Source: Stomoxys calcitrans
Taxonomy: Eukaryota > Arthropoda > Insecta > Diptera > Muscidae
DNA: 64,000 nucleotides
Direction of reading: 5' to 3'
NCBI RefSeq assembly: GCF_963082655.1
Contig: NC_081554.1
Span: 56,407,869 to 56,471,868 of the forward strand
In this document: in pieces, positions 24,701 to 34,049 of the stretch
Numbering within the stretch: the first letter of the stretch is position 1
Layout of the letters: each line of letters begins with the position of its first letter
Made by a program: the position numbers and the translations under genes
Notes under the pieces: generated by a model
Seen by the model: the letters and a program-made list of their open reading frames with translations, nothing else
Told to the model about the DNA's origin: nothing
Database searches by the model: none

Positions 24701-25275
24701 ATTTCCTATGGAAATGAAATTTTGATAAAATTTCCTATAGAAATGAAATTTTGACAAAATTTTCTATACAACTAAAATTTTGATAAAATTTCCTATAGAA
24801 ATGAAATTTTGACAAAATTTCCTATAGAAATGAAATTTAGACAAAATTTTCTATAGGAATGAAATTTTGACAAAATTTCCTATAGGAATGAAATTTTGAC
24901 AAAATTTCCTATGGAAATGAAATTTTGACAAAATTTCCTATAACAATGAAATTTTGACAAAATTTCCTATGGAAATGAAATTTTGACAAAATTTCCTATA
25001 GAAATGAAATTTTGACAAAATTTCCTATAGAGATGAAATTTTGACAAAATTTCCTACAGAAATGAAATTTTGACAAAATTTCCTATAGAAATGAAATTTT
25101 GACAAAATTTCCTATAGAGATGATATTTCGATAAAATTTCCTATAGAAATGAAATTTTGGCAAAATTTCCTATAGAAATGAAATTTTGACAAAATTTTCT
25201 ATAGAAATTAAATTTTTGACAAAATTTTTTACTGAAATGACATTTGCAAAAATTATGACAAAACTTTCTATAGAT
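21775..25275. repeat. 3.5-kb array of a 29-bp minisatellite (~120 copies)
   Basis: The monomer core GAAATTTTGACAAAATTTCC, completed by TATAGAAAT, repeats with a 29-bp period through the whole interval. The edges are the most diverged (TTTTCTATGCAACTAAAATT near 21860; ACTGAAATGACATTTGCAAA near 25230). Variant monomers recur in blocks: AAATCTCC at ~22497, 22526, 23299-23357, 24092-24121 and 24527-24556, and TTTAGACAAAATTTCTTATAG near 23725, 23953 and 24405. This implies segmental duplication inside the array. Reverse-strand open frames here are only translated repeats. The same monomer is at 54360-54750. Confidence 0.95.
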
Positions 25276-26265
25276 AATTTGTTCCATAGTATCATTGCCC
25301 CATGGAATAGGAACATAAAAACTCCTCTGATTAACAATGACACTCAAAATCATTGAAATTTATAACTCCCATTTTGGTAGGTACTTGAAATCCACTTTGA
25401 AAGTAATCTTTGTGGTAACCTTCTTCATATTGTAAGCCATGGAACAGTGACAAGTACGTCGGATCATTGATTTGACATTAAAGAAAAAAAACAGAGTTTG
25501 AACGGACGAGCAGCTACAACCCCCACTTGATGATGGCCACTTAACCTCCAACTGCCGTTTATTGAGTGTGTTTTTGTTGGCCTAAGAAAAAAACAACAGC
25601 CAGGTATAACAAAAACATTAACTGGAATTGGTTGAAATGATTCGGAAATGCTGATGATGATGCTGCAAGGCAACTTCACCTTTGTCAATGTGTATTTGGT
25701 CAATTGAGGTTTTTACGTAATGTGGCTGCCTGCATCAATCTGCTCATTCATTCTCTCAAAGGAGGTTAACTGACCACCATCAACAATCATAATGGCTGGT
25801 TGCTTGGTTTGTGGAATGGTGAGAAAGAAGAGTAATTCCCAATCGAAAATTCATTTTCATTGTGAGTGTCAACTGTGAGTTTTTATCGATTGAGAGATAG
25901 AGAGAGAGAGAGTTGAGTGAACCTTTCCATTTTGTTTTGGTGCTGTTAATGTACGCAATTATAGTCAATGAATCTTCAATCTTTTCAATTGGCCAGTTTT
26001 AAAGTTGCATCTTGTTGGTTTCCACTTCCACTCACTCGACCTTTGTATTGATGGCTAGAGCATCATTACTACAATCTCTGAAATGCAGACAACTTTCGAG
26101 TTGCAAGCTGTTTTTGTAATGTTCTGAATTTGGAATGTTGTCAATTTGTTTCCATAACTAATTCTATCAATCGCCTTTGACCAACAATTCAAGATAATTA
26201 AGCCATGATTTTTGTCTTCTGAAATCATGCTGCTGCATATGAAAATGAACTTTCGATAATATAGA
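25276..26265. other. Non-repetitive intergenic sequence, no gene recognised
   Basis: This has balanced base composition and matches no repeat elsewhere in the window. The short minus-strand open frames at 25360-25551, 25464-25703 and 25780-25968 overlap each other, lack recognisable domains and have no supporting splice signals that I could follow. A GA microsatellite is at 25894-25912. It could hold regulatory sequence. Confidence 0.4.
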
Positions 26266-26267
26266 TT

Positions 26268-26876
26268 TTTTATCCATAGGCAGCTAACTTAAGATGATGA
26301 CCTATTACGGACTGATTGACAATGAGTGCCATCCGATTCAAGTTTTGCTTAATGATTGAGTATTGTGAAGTCGGGATGTCGGTCGATGGGGAGAATAATG
26401 GGGAGATGGTTTGATCCCAAAGAAATGAAAACTTGCCAGGATACGTCACTCAGCAGATCAGGATATGCAATGAAAATATCTGGCGAGCTTCGGCACCTCC
26501 CAGTAATTTTAATGGGGCGTCCTCATTCACCTTCAATCTGCTCTGTTAAAGCCAGGCCACGCTGGTCGTTACCTAGGGGAGAATGCAATGAAACGTGATG
26601 CTCTTTAAAGTCGCCTAGAACCAGGCCATTATGACAATAGTCCACTAATATCGGGCCTATAAACTTAGCCATTATCTGGGACACAACTACCATTTTTTGT
26701 CCATAGCTAACTTAAGATGATGACCTATTACGGACTGATTGACAACGAGTGCCATCCGATTCAAGTTTTGCTTAATGATTGAGTATTGTAAAGTTGGGAT
26801 GTCGGTCGATGGTGAGAATAATGGGGAGATGGTTTGATCCCAAAGAAATGAAAACTTGCCAGGATACGTCACTCAG
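26268..26876. repeat. ~185-bp direct duplication (26268-26455 and 26690-26876)
   Basis: Both copies contain CTAACTTAAGATGATGACCT, ATTACGGACTGATTGACAA, AATGATTGAGTATTGT and ATGAAAACTTGCCAGGATAC, with a few substitutions. They are separated by about 230 bp of other sequence. The GAGTGCCATCCGATTCAAG phrase in each is related to the tRNA-SINE body read on the minus strand, so the duplicated unit contains an old SINE piece. Confidence 0.7.
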
Positions 26877-26879
26877 TTT

Positions 26880-27075
26880 TGGGGTGTGGGCGGCCCAATG
26901 GGTACTTAGACTCAACTTTTAATACCATATTCGTATTTAACTCTCCAATACCTTTCATTTGATACCTATGTTGTCCCGATCGGTCCACTTTTGATTTGGG
27001 GTTGTGTTTTTGGCATAAGGGGGAGGGTCCGTCCCCCTTCCGATACCAAAAAATTATATAGCCTATGTTTACTTT
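26880..27075 (+). repeat. Fragment of the ~125-bp monomer repeat
   Basis: GGCGGCCCAATGGGTACTTA, CCTTTCATTTGATACCTATG and AAGGGGGAGGGTCCGTCCCC match 62380-62565 closely and in the same order. This shows that the repeat family at 62-63.8 kb is dispersed. No coding content. Confidence 0.7.
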
Positions 27076-27326
27076 CAGGCCAACCTACACAATATGCGAA
27101 CATGTATACTCCTAGTGCTGGCAATCAGCCGTGTTAACTTCTCTGCAAATCTGTGTCGCTTTGTGGTAATCCGTTCGGTCATTCAACTACCTTGTTGGGA
27201 ATGCGTGGCCTAAAGATTCTTTTTGAGTTGGTGTCGGCTTCGAGTAGTCTGAGATATGTTTCCATCTTCCCTGAGTCCTTCCCTGTCCTCCCTTTGAATG
27301 TCCAGTCTGCCTCTCTCTATAAATTG

Positions 27327-27497
27327 TTATTTAAATATGCGATCTATTTCTTGCCTTCTTTGTAAATAATCTTTAAGTCTTCGTTTATCACCAGATTTCA
27401 GAGAACCAGGCAGAATGTTCTCCCTGAAGTCGTTCTCCTTGTTCCTAATAAGATAATCTGTAAAGGCATCTTCGGACACACCACTTTCCACGATTCC
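27327..27497 (-). pseudogene. Unassigned 56-codon protein-like open frame
   Basis: The minus strand from 27497 reads GIVESGVSEDAFTDYLIRN, then GDKRRLKDYLQRRQEIDRIF and a final Lys before TAA at 27329-27327. The composition is that of a real globular or helical protein, rich in charged residues with no low complexity, unlike the AT-driven shadow frames nearby. It has no ATG, and it is bounded upstream by a TGA just after a possible acceptor. It could be a terminal exon of a gene, or the C-terminus of a transposon protein, since LINE sequence begins about 20 bp away. I do not recognise the family. Confidence 0.3.
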
Positions 27498-27514
27498 TCA
27501 ATAGAGCGATTTTG

Positions 27515-27740
27515 ATATCTGAAACGGTGAAGTACTTAGAAGTGCTCTTGGAGAGAAAACTCAATTTGTAGTGTCATATTCAGGAGAGTACTGTGAAAGC
27601 TCACAGGTTTTAGGCACTATGTGGTCGTAGGCTCGAAATGGGGCCAGCATCCGTGGATAGTCCACATGCCATACTCACTTACGCAATGTAAGCATAATAC
27701 CACAGGTTCAGGGAACAAGTCCTAAGGGGGTCCGGACGCC
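27515..27740 (+). mobile_element. Non-LTR retrotransposon fragment (reverse transcriptase C-terminus)
   Basis: The plus strand reads ETVKYLEVLLERKLN and, after disruptions, TVKAHRF and MGPASVDSPHAIL. This resembles the post-catalytic YLGVLLDRKLNF motif of LINE reverse transcriptases. It contains stops and has no intact frame. It forms the left arm of the inverted duplication at 27590-28400. Confidence 0.5.
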
Positions 27741-28400
27741 TCTTAGCAGGGCCATAAAGTTGGTCACCTCGGCATTTCGAAAAATTGCAAAATCTTCATT
27801 TGTGGTTTGATTTGCTGGATAAAGTCTAAAAATCCCTACAAAAAAGTCCGCTAGGGTTAAATTTTTTGACTTCCAATCTGTTTAACTTTTAACTGAGTTA
27901 TCGTATGTGGACGCATATCGCAGCAGAGTCATTGGTACCTTTGTCACCAATCCAAATCATGCATCAAAATGATGATGCATGATTCGTAAATCGCAAAGCC
28001 GAACTAGGTCAAAATATTTCATCAAATTTAAAAAATTAAAAGTCAAATATCGCCGAAACCAGTGGAAATATTGTATAACTCAAACGCACTTTTTTGTAGG
28101 GATTTTTGAACACTATCTAGCCAAAAAGGAATTTGGAATCGGACCCTAATTGAAGATTTGGGGGCCCGAACAATTCTTCGAAATGAGGCGGTGACCAACT
28201 TTAGGCCACTGGCAAAAGGCGCCCGGACCACCTGGGGCCTTGTTTTCTGATCCCGTTGTATTATCCTTACGTCCACCAAACTACTGACGCGTATGTGAGT
28301 ATTGGTAGACCAATCATTCTCCTTTAGAGCCAGTGGGCTGTCCTCAGAATAAGGCCCCATTTCGAGCCCGTCTTCATAGTGCCCAACATCTGTAAGCCTT
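27590..28400. repeat. ~800-bp imperfect inverted duplication
   Basis: Matching inverted blocks: GGCTCGAAATGGGGCC at 27630-27645 and its complement near 28353-28368; AGTTGGTCACCTCGGCATTT near 27770 against AAATGAGGCGGTGACCAACT near 28182; AAATCCCTACAAAAAAGT at 27830 against its complement at 28088. The centre is a near-perfect palindrome, AATCATGCATCA, 6 bp, TGATGCATGATT (27955-27984). Both arms hold LINE-like sequence. A diverged half arm (GGGCACCTCGGTATTAC) is at 29713. Confidence 0.7.
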
Positions 28401-28409
28401 CTCAGATAA

Positions 28410-29460
28410 GAGGGCCTTGAAATTTTGCACATGATCTGGATAACACCTCAGCTCTAACCATTTCAAAGAGTTATCTCTATCCGTTCTCAAATGGCATATT
28501 TTTTTACTAGTTTTTTTCGATTCTATGCCACTGTGAGTTGTATTTTGAGGCGATTTACTATGCTCGTGGTTCATATATTTTAGGAGAACCACCTCATCTG
28601 CTTTCGCAAGTACACGTGCCTCGGAGAATACAACAGCACGGACATGTCTTGTATAGTGTAATCATCTGTCGCATGGTGGATTTGCCCCCTATCTGGTTGC
28701 CAAGCACCTGTTAGCCAGCATTATCCTTCGTTTTATTTCAAAACTGGTATCATCGGTTACGGCGGTGCCTAGGTAGATAAAGTAGCTGACTATCTCAAAG
28801 TTTAGTTGTCAACTTTCTCCATTTTCTTTATCTGCTCGGTTGTACAAGGCATTTTGGGAGTTGATACCATCCATTTCGTTTTATCTCCATTCACTGCCAG
28901 ACCCATTTTCACTGATTCACTTTCAATTCTTTCAAAGGCTGCAGTTAATACTTCCGGTGACCGACCCATGATATCGATGTCATCGGCATAGGTGAGTAGC
29001 GTTTTGTCTTGTGAGTAGTGTGCCATATCTATTCACATCTGCATCTCGTATTATCTTCGCCAGCAGGATATTAAAGGTATCACACGATAAGCTGTCTCCT
29101 TGTCTGAAACCTCGTTTGGTTTTGAATGGTTCAGAGAGATTCTTTCCTATTCTTACTGAGGAACGTATAAAAGCATGGGTCATCCTGCCGAGTCTATCAA
29201 AAATGATAGGTGTAGATTTGTCCTTCTCGGGTCTTTTTCAGGATTCGGCGCAGTGTGAGTGTATGGCGGATTTACCAGATCTAAAGCCGGTTTTAATCTT
29301 TCATACAGTACGCTCGAGAGTATCTTGTATGCGATGGGGAGGAGACTTATTACTCTGTGGTTGACACATTCCGTCTCCTTTCTTGTGTGCGAGATATAGT
29401 ATACTGAGGTTCCAATCATCGGTTATGCGTTCTTCTAGCCAAATCGCGCAGACAAGCTGA
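28410..29460 (-). pseudogene. LINE-A reverse transcriptase fragment (minus strand)
   Basis: Broken open frames carry RT motifs: RRTNLHLSFLIDSAG near 29190, GFRQGDSLSCDTFN near 29090, and the catalytic YADDIDIMG at about 28970 with LAVNGDKTKWM after it. Stops and shifts separate the pieces, so it is dead. The 42175-42895 copy is the same family and preserves the 3' end missing here. The endonuclease and RT-type layout (endonuclease remnant at 33.3-33.7 kb) is that of an APE-type LINE. I cannot fix the clade without a tree; it resembles RTE-like insect elements. Confidence 0.75.
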
Positions 29461-29939
29461 TGCATACGCCTTATCATCTTCTGCGATTTTAAATAGTTCA
29501 GTGAGCAACACGTCGACTCCTGCTGCCTTATTGTTTTTTAGACGGGATACTGCCATTTGACTGACTAGTTGGTTCACATTCTATACCATCATCAGGGATT
29601 GGTTTTGCGGTATACTCATGGCCACCGCCAAACAGTGGGATAGAATCGAAAAAAACCTAGCAAAAATATTTCACATGAGAACGGGTAGCGATTACTCTTT
29701 CACGGGGCCCTAAAATTGGGCACCTCGGTATTACAAAAAATTTTTCTGCCTGCCAAATAATCTTTGCCAGAAATAAGTTTTTTGGGGATTTTTGTAAAAA
29801 AAGTTCTGGCAAAATTTATGTTTGACTTTTTAAGGACACTTTTATCATCAAAAATTTAAAAAATATATATTAAGATACCCCTATTCGTTTTTTCCTTAGA
29901 AATTTTTTAATCTGTATCAGAAAATTGCCCTAATTTGTC

Positions 29940-30810
29940 GTATTTATACATAATTCTATCCAGTCATAAAAGAATTTTTAAGATCCGACCACAAAACAAA
30001 TAACACCTCAGCTCTAACCATTTAAAATTTCTAAGAGTGTTCTTCAGCACTCTATCAGTATCCGTTATCAGGTTTCCTTCTTGGTCTCTGGTCTCTCTTG
30101 GATGCGCTTGTACCAAAGCCATCGGTTTGACGTAGAATTTTCGTACTTTATTCTGGCACCCGAATACCTCAATTTGCGCACACTCATGTCTTTCCATTTC
30201 CTTCTTCTTTTTGCGGAAGAGACGTTTTTCCTCTCTCCTATTCTCCGGATACCTCTCTCTCCTTCGCCTAGAGCTTTGTTACTGACTGTAAAGTTGCCCT
30301 TAATGCCGAATTCTTGGATTCAGTAGTTTTTTGACGCTTCTGGTCGTATATGGGTTCCTTGAGGGAGGGTATTGGTACTCATGTACGGATGTTGAGGCTT
30401 TTTCCATGAAGTGGATAATGGTTTGCCATTGCGCTGCTATACTATCGGGACAGGGAGAGCTTTCTTCAAGCAATTGCGTCAACCGAGTAGAGTATGCCGT
30501 TGCTTCTTGTTGTGTTTGTATTGGGTTGCCCAAAAAGTAATTGCGGATTTTTTAAAAGAAAGTAAATGCATTTTTAATAAAACTTAGAATGAACTTTAAT
30601 CAAATATACTTTTTTTACACTTTTTTTTCTAAAGCAAGCTAAAAGTAACAGCTGATAACTGACAGAAGAAAGAATGCAATTACAGAGTCACAAGCTGTGA
30701 AAAAATTTGTCAACGCCGACTATATGAAAAATCCGCAATTACTTTTTGGGCAACCCAATAGCTTTCCAAAGTCCATCTTCCGTGTAGTGTCAGATCGTAC
30801 ACCCAGAGAA
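29940..30810 (-). pseudogene. LINE-A linker between endonuclease and RT
   Basis: Minus-strand frames at 30197-29964 (MERHECAQIEVFGCQNK) and 30533-30300 (TQQEATAYSTRLTQLLEE) belong to the LINE segment between endonuclease and RT. The MITE at 30521-30758 interrupts it. If the MITE and one TA are ignored, the frame runs on from MDFGKL into QTQQEATAYS without a break. The sequence LELRCY with a preceding charged run also recurs near 28440-28500, so part of the linker is duplicated. Confidence 0.6.
30521..30758 (+). mobile_element. Mariner-related MITE, copy 1 (238 bp)
   Basis: The element begins TTGGGTTGCCCAAAAAGTAA and ends with the complement TTACTTTTTGGGCAACCCAA, flanked by TA on both sides. 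The terminal inverted repeat continues into TTGCGGATTTTT at both ends. It has no coding capacity. The termini resemble those of mellifera-type mariner transposons, so an autonomous mariner elsewhere in the genome is the probable source of its transposase (inference). Copies 2 (32802-33038) and 3 (40819-41052) share >90% of readable sequence. Confidence 0.88.
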
Positions 30811-31229
30811 ATTAATCTTCGGATATCTTAAAACACTGTCTGCTTTAAGCTTTTTTTAACGTTTTTGAAATTTATTTCATTTCATACAAAAATAGAGTCC
30901 CGCGCCAGGAGGCATAAGTAGGACGAGCTGGAAAATTATAATTCATGTATACATTCTCTTACATAAAAAAAAAGTTATAAATGTATTCCCAAAAAGCCGC
31001 AAAGTGGAGCAATCTGTAGGCAATGTATACTATTTTAAGCGCTTTATTTTATAACCGTTGTAAAGATTTTAAGCTTACATTATTTCTGTTGTAAGCATAC
31101 ATTGTTATTAAGTAATTCATATGTGGCTGTATTAAACAGTAGTATATCATAAGTTATGAAGTTACATTTAAATTATTTTTAAACCTGAAAAGAATTCCCA
31201 ATGCCGGAGCTATTTTCATTTTAATTGAG

Positions 31230-32795
31230 TTTATATCCATATCCTAAGGCAAATTATTCTGCAAGATAATGCCAAGGTACTTGACGCAGTTTGCCTCTTG
31301 CCTCAGTTCGCCGTCAATAAATACACTGAAATAGTTATTTGTGGGAAACGGTCTAAATCGCATTAGCTTAGTCTTCCCAGGATTTAACACAAGTCGTTTT
31401 ATTTTACTGTATTGAAAAAACAGAGCAGAAGCAGGTTCCATACAAACTTTTAAAGCCATGCCACTCATATAAGGGTAGAAAAGCTATATATCATCTGCAA
31501 ACATGAATAATTTTCAACTTAACTGGAGGTTCTTGATATCGTTCGGAAATATTGAAAACAATAACTGGTCAAGACAACTACCTTGGGGAACACCATAATC
31601 AATAGATCCTAATGAACTTCGAAACCCATCTTTAGCAACTAATTGCTTTTTTATTAGTCAGGTAGCTTCTAAAAGTAATACATCTCGATCTTGTATTCCA
31701 TAAAACGACAGTTTTTTTTAACAAAATCGTATTATCAACAAGGTCAAACGCCTTAGAAAAATCGAAAAAAGAATTCCAGCTTCAAAACGACTTCCTCCGT
31801 ACCACATCCCTTTCTAAACCCATATTGATTCTCAAATTGTTATCTGTGAAATACCCAAACAACTGGTCATAAATGATTCTCTCAAAAATTTTGTCAGTAG
31901 TAGAAAGAAGCGCTTTTGGCCTAAAGCGACTTTCTTCAGTTGTGTTAGATATCTTCGGTATTGGAAGTACCTTAAGAACTTTTCAGACATCAGGATATAC
32001 AGATTCATTCACCATATCGTTAAAAATATTCAATGGCATACAAGATATTTCACTAATACACTTCCGAATAAATGATGATGGAATACTGTCATCGCCAGGA
32101 CATTTATTCACTTTCATTGCCTTTACATTTTCCTATATTCGACTCTCATCTAAAAAACCTAATGAAAATGTACTGTCATCGCTAGGACATTTATTCACTT
32201 TCATTGCCATTACTGTATTCGACTCTCATCTACAATGCTGTATTCGACTCTCATCTACAAAACCTAATGAAAATATGCTAACACTTTGTCTAAGAGTGCG
32301 GAAGAAGTTGACGTCATCTTCAGGAAGTATTGCTATATCACGTTTCAAGTCCTTTACCGAATTCAAAAAAGTAATTATTTAAATAATTCGCCTTCTCAGA
32401 ATTATTAAAAATCCTTCTACCTTGACCCTCGTTAATAGTAACATCCTTACTTGTTGGCTTCCCTAGACATTTGTTTATAAATAGCCATTCTTTCTTAGGA
32501 TCATACCCCGCTTTCGCTTTAATATATACATCAAAATCTTGTCTGCATTTGAAGTTCGCGACTCGAATAACTTTACTAATTCTCTTTAAAATGCAATCAT
32601 TTATGGCCTTATTACCTCTTCTTCTCTTCTTAAGCAAAAACTGCTTTAAGAGTATGAACTTTTGAAACTCTGGATTAATCCACGGTTTCAAATAAAAACT
32701 TTCAACTTTTAAATGGAACCATACAAAAATTATGAACATCTGAGCGTCCATTAATACAGAAATTTTGTAAACTTTTGGCGTACATTTGTTGTTTG
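31230..32795 (-). pseudogene. LINE-B remnant (endonuclease-RT linker and RT)
   Basis: Minus strand, in order: a 158-codon frame (32814-32338) with WINPEFQKFILLKQFLLKKR and DPKKEWLFINKCLG, the region before RT; then broken RT pieces reading KAFDLVDNT near 31745 and GVPQGSCLDQ near 31580; and LVLNPGKTKLMRF with YLGIILQ at 31468-31244. These are the ordered motifs of a non-LTR RT. Internal stops, and a 60-bp duplication near 32160-32270 (CTGTCATCGC..GGACATTTATTCAC), show decay. It is a different family from LINE-A. Confidence 0.65.
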
Positions 32796-32801
32796 AAAGT
32801 A

Positions 32802-33038
32802 TTGGGTTTGCCAAAAAGTAATTGCGGATTTTTCATATAGTCGGCGTTGACAAATTTTTTCACAGCTTGTGACTCGGTAATTCCATTCTTTCTTCTGTCA
32901 GTTATCAGCTGTTACCTTTAGCTTGCTTTAGAAAAAAAGTGTAAAAAAAGTATATTTGATTAAAGTTCATTCTAAGTTTTATTAAAAATGCACTTACTTT
33001 CTTTTAAAAAATCCGCAATTACTTTTTGGGCAACCCAA
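32802..33038 (-). mobile_element. Mariner-related MITE, copy 2 (237 bp, inverted)
   Basis: It begins TTGGGTTTGCCAAAAAGTAA and ends TTACTTTTTGGGCAACCCAA, with TA on each side. The internal order is reversed relative to copy 1 (CATATAGTCGGCGTTGACAA comes first). It lies inside the larger TA-flanked element. Confidence 0.85.
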
Positions 33039-33339
33039 TATATATGTATATGGTTGTGATAGTTATTTTGCCTGCTGTTTTTTTTTTTAATCGTTAAAAA
33101 TCTGCAAATTGTAGAAACTAAGGACAAATGCTGCACTATATACCCTTAAATTATAAGAAAATATCAAACATTTTTTTAAGTATAAATGAAAACTTGTTTC
33201 ATTTCCAGTTTTTACCCTGTGAAAACAGCAAACAATGTTAGCTGTTTTAGCAAAAAATCACTGTCGTTCTTTTTTCAGCAGACTTTCTGTTGTTACCGCA
33301 TACATTTTTACTGTTTTTACTAAACAATTTCTCTGAGTG

Positions 33340-33660
33340 TACGTTTCTCGCCAAACTAAGACGGGTGGGTACCTTTATTGCAACAAGGTAATGATCCGAA
33401 TCGATATTCGCCCTTCTGATCGATCATACATCTAACACGATGGTTGAATGCCTTCCATTTATCATAACATGATCTATCTGGTTTCTCGTGTTTTTATCGG
33501 GTGCCAGAATCTGATGCTGCTATCTGCCATGTTCTTTGTCGCGGAGAAGTCTATTAGCCTTAATCCATTATCGGAAGTTTCCTCGTGTAGGCTAAATTTC
33601 CGACTGTTGGGCCAAAGATATTTTCCTTCCCTATTGTCGCATTAAAACTTAGCTTGGTCT
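33340..33660 (-). pseudogene. LINE-A endonuclease remnant
   Basis: The minus strand reads TVGKFSLHEETSDNGLRLID, RRANIDSDHYLVAIKV and NGRHSTIVLDV, the C-terminal part of an APE-type endonuclease including the SDHYLV segment. Stops interrupt it. It continues LINE-A across the inserted element at 30800-33339. Confidence 0.65.
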
Positions 33661-34049
33661 TCCTTTAACTCAAATGTGAACACAAACATCCCCAAGGTGT
33701 CACGTGGGTAGCTATTTTTAACTGCCGTTAAAGGTACTGATCTAAAATATGCCACGAGTTCACCTGTAGATTGTTTGGGGCGTCCGATTACTTTAAAAAA
33801 AGGAAATTAAAAACGGATCCCCCCCATGTTGACTACCCCCGATCTACGATCTATGGTGGAGGATATATAAAACAGGGCCTGGCCGATTTGTTTTGACTGA
33901 ATTTGGCTGACAGGAATCAGAAGACAAGTTGTTTCGAAGAAATTTAGGCTAAAAATGTCAAACATTTCTAGAAAAGTTTAAAGTTGGCCCTGTTAGTATT
34001 GTCAGTACCCAAAAATAAAAATATCAGCCCTTGTATGGCTGTCTAATAA
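33661..34049. other. Repeat-like sequence, no gene
   Basis: Short pieces recur elsewhere: GGCTGACAGGAATCAGAAGA near 33908 matches GGCTGACAGGAATCAAATGA near 36311, and ATAAACATCAGCCCT-like text occurs at both places. The monomer block at 34.05-36.3 kb is therefore inserted into, or bounded by, copies of the same sequence. No coding content is seen. Confidence 0.4.

Larger units (their letters stand above)
30800..33339. mobile_element. 2.5-kb TA-flanked element with 14-bp inverted termini
   Basis: The left end is CACCCAGAGAAATT (30800) and the right end is AATTTCTCTGAGTG (33326-33339). TA occurs immediately outside both ends, the Tc1/mariner-type target duplication. Removing the element and one TA restores the LINE-A frame (RNVRSDTTRKMDFG on the minus strand), which confirms both borders. 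Inside are LINE-B remnants and MITE copy 2. No transposase of its own is visible, so it is non-autonomous or a composite of later insertions. Confidence 0.7.

Noticed and set aside
21775..25275. CRISPR-like array of direct repeats
   Set aside because: Units are contiguous with no unique spacers, and the genome is eukaryotic; it is a minisatellite.
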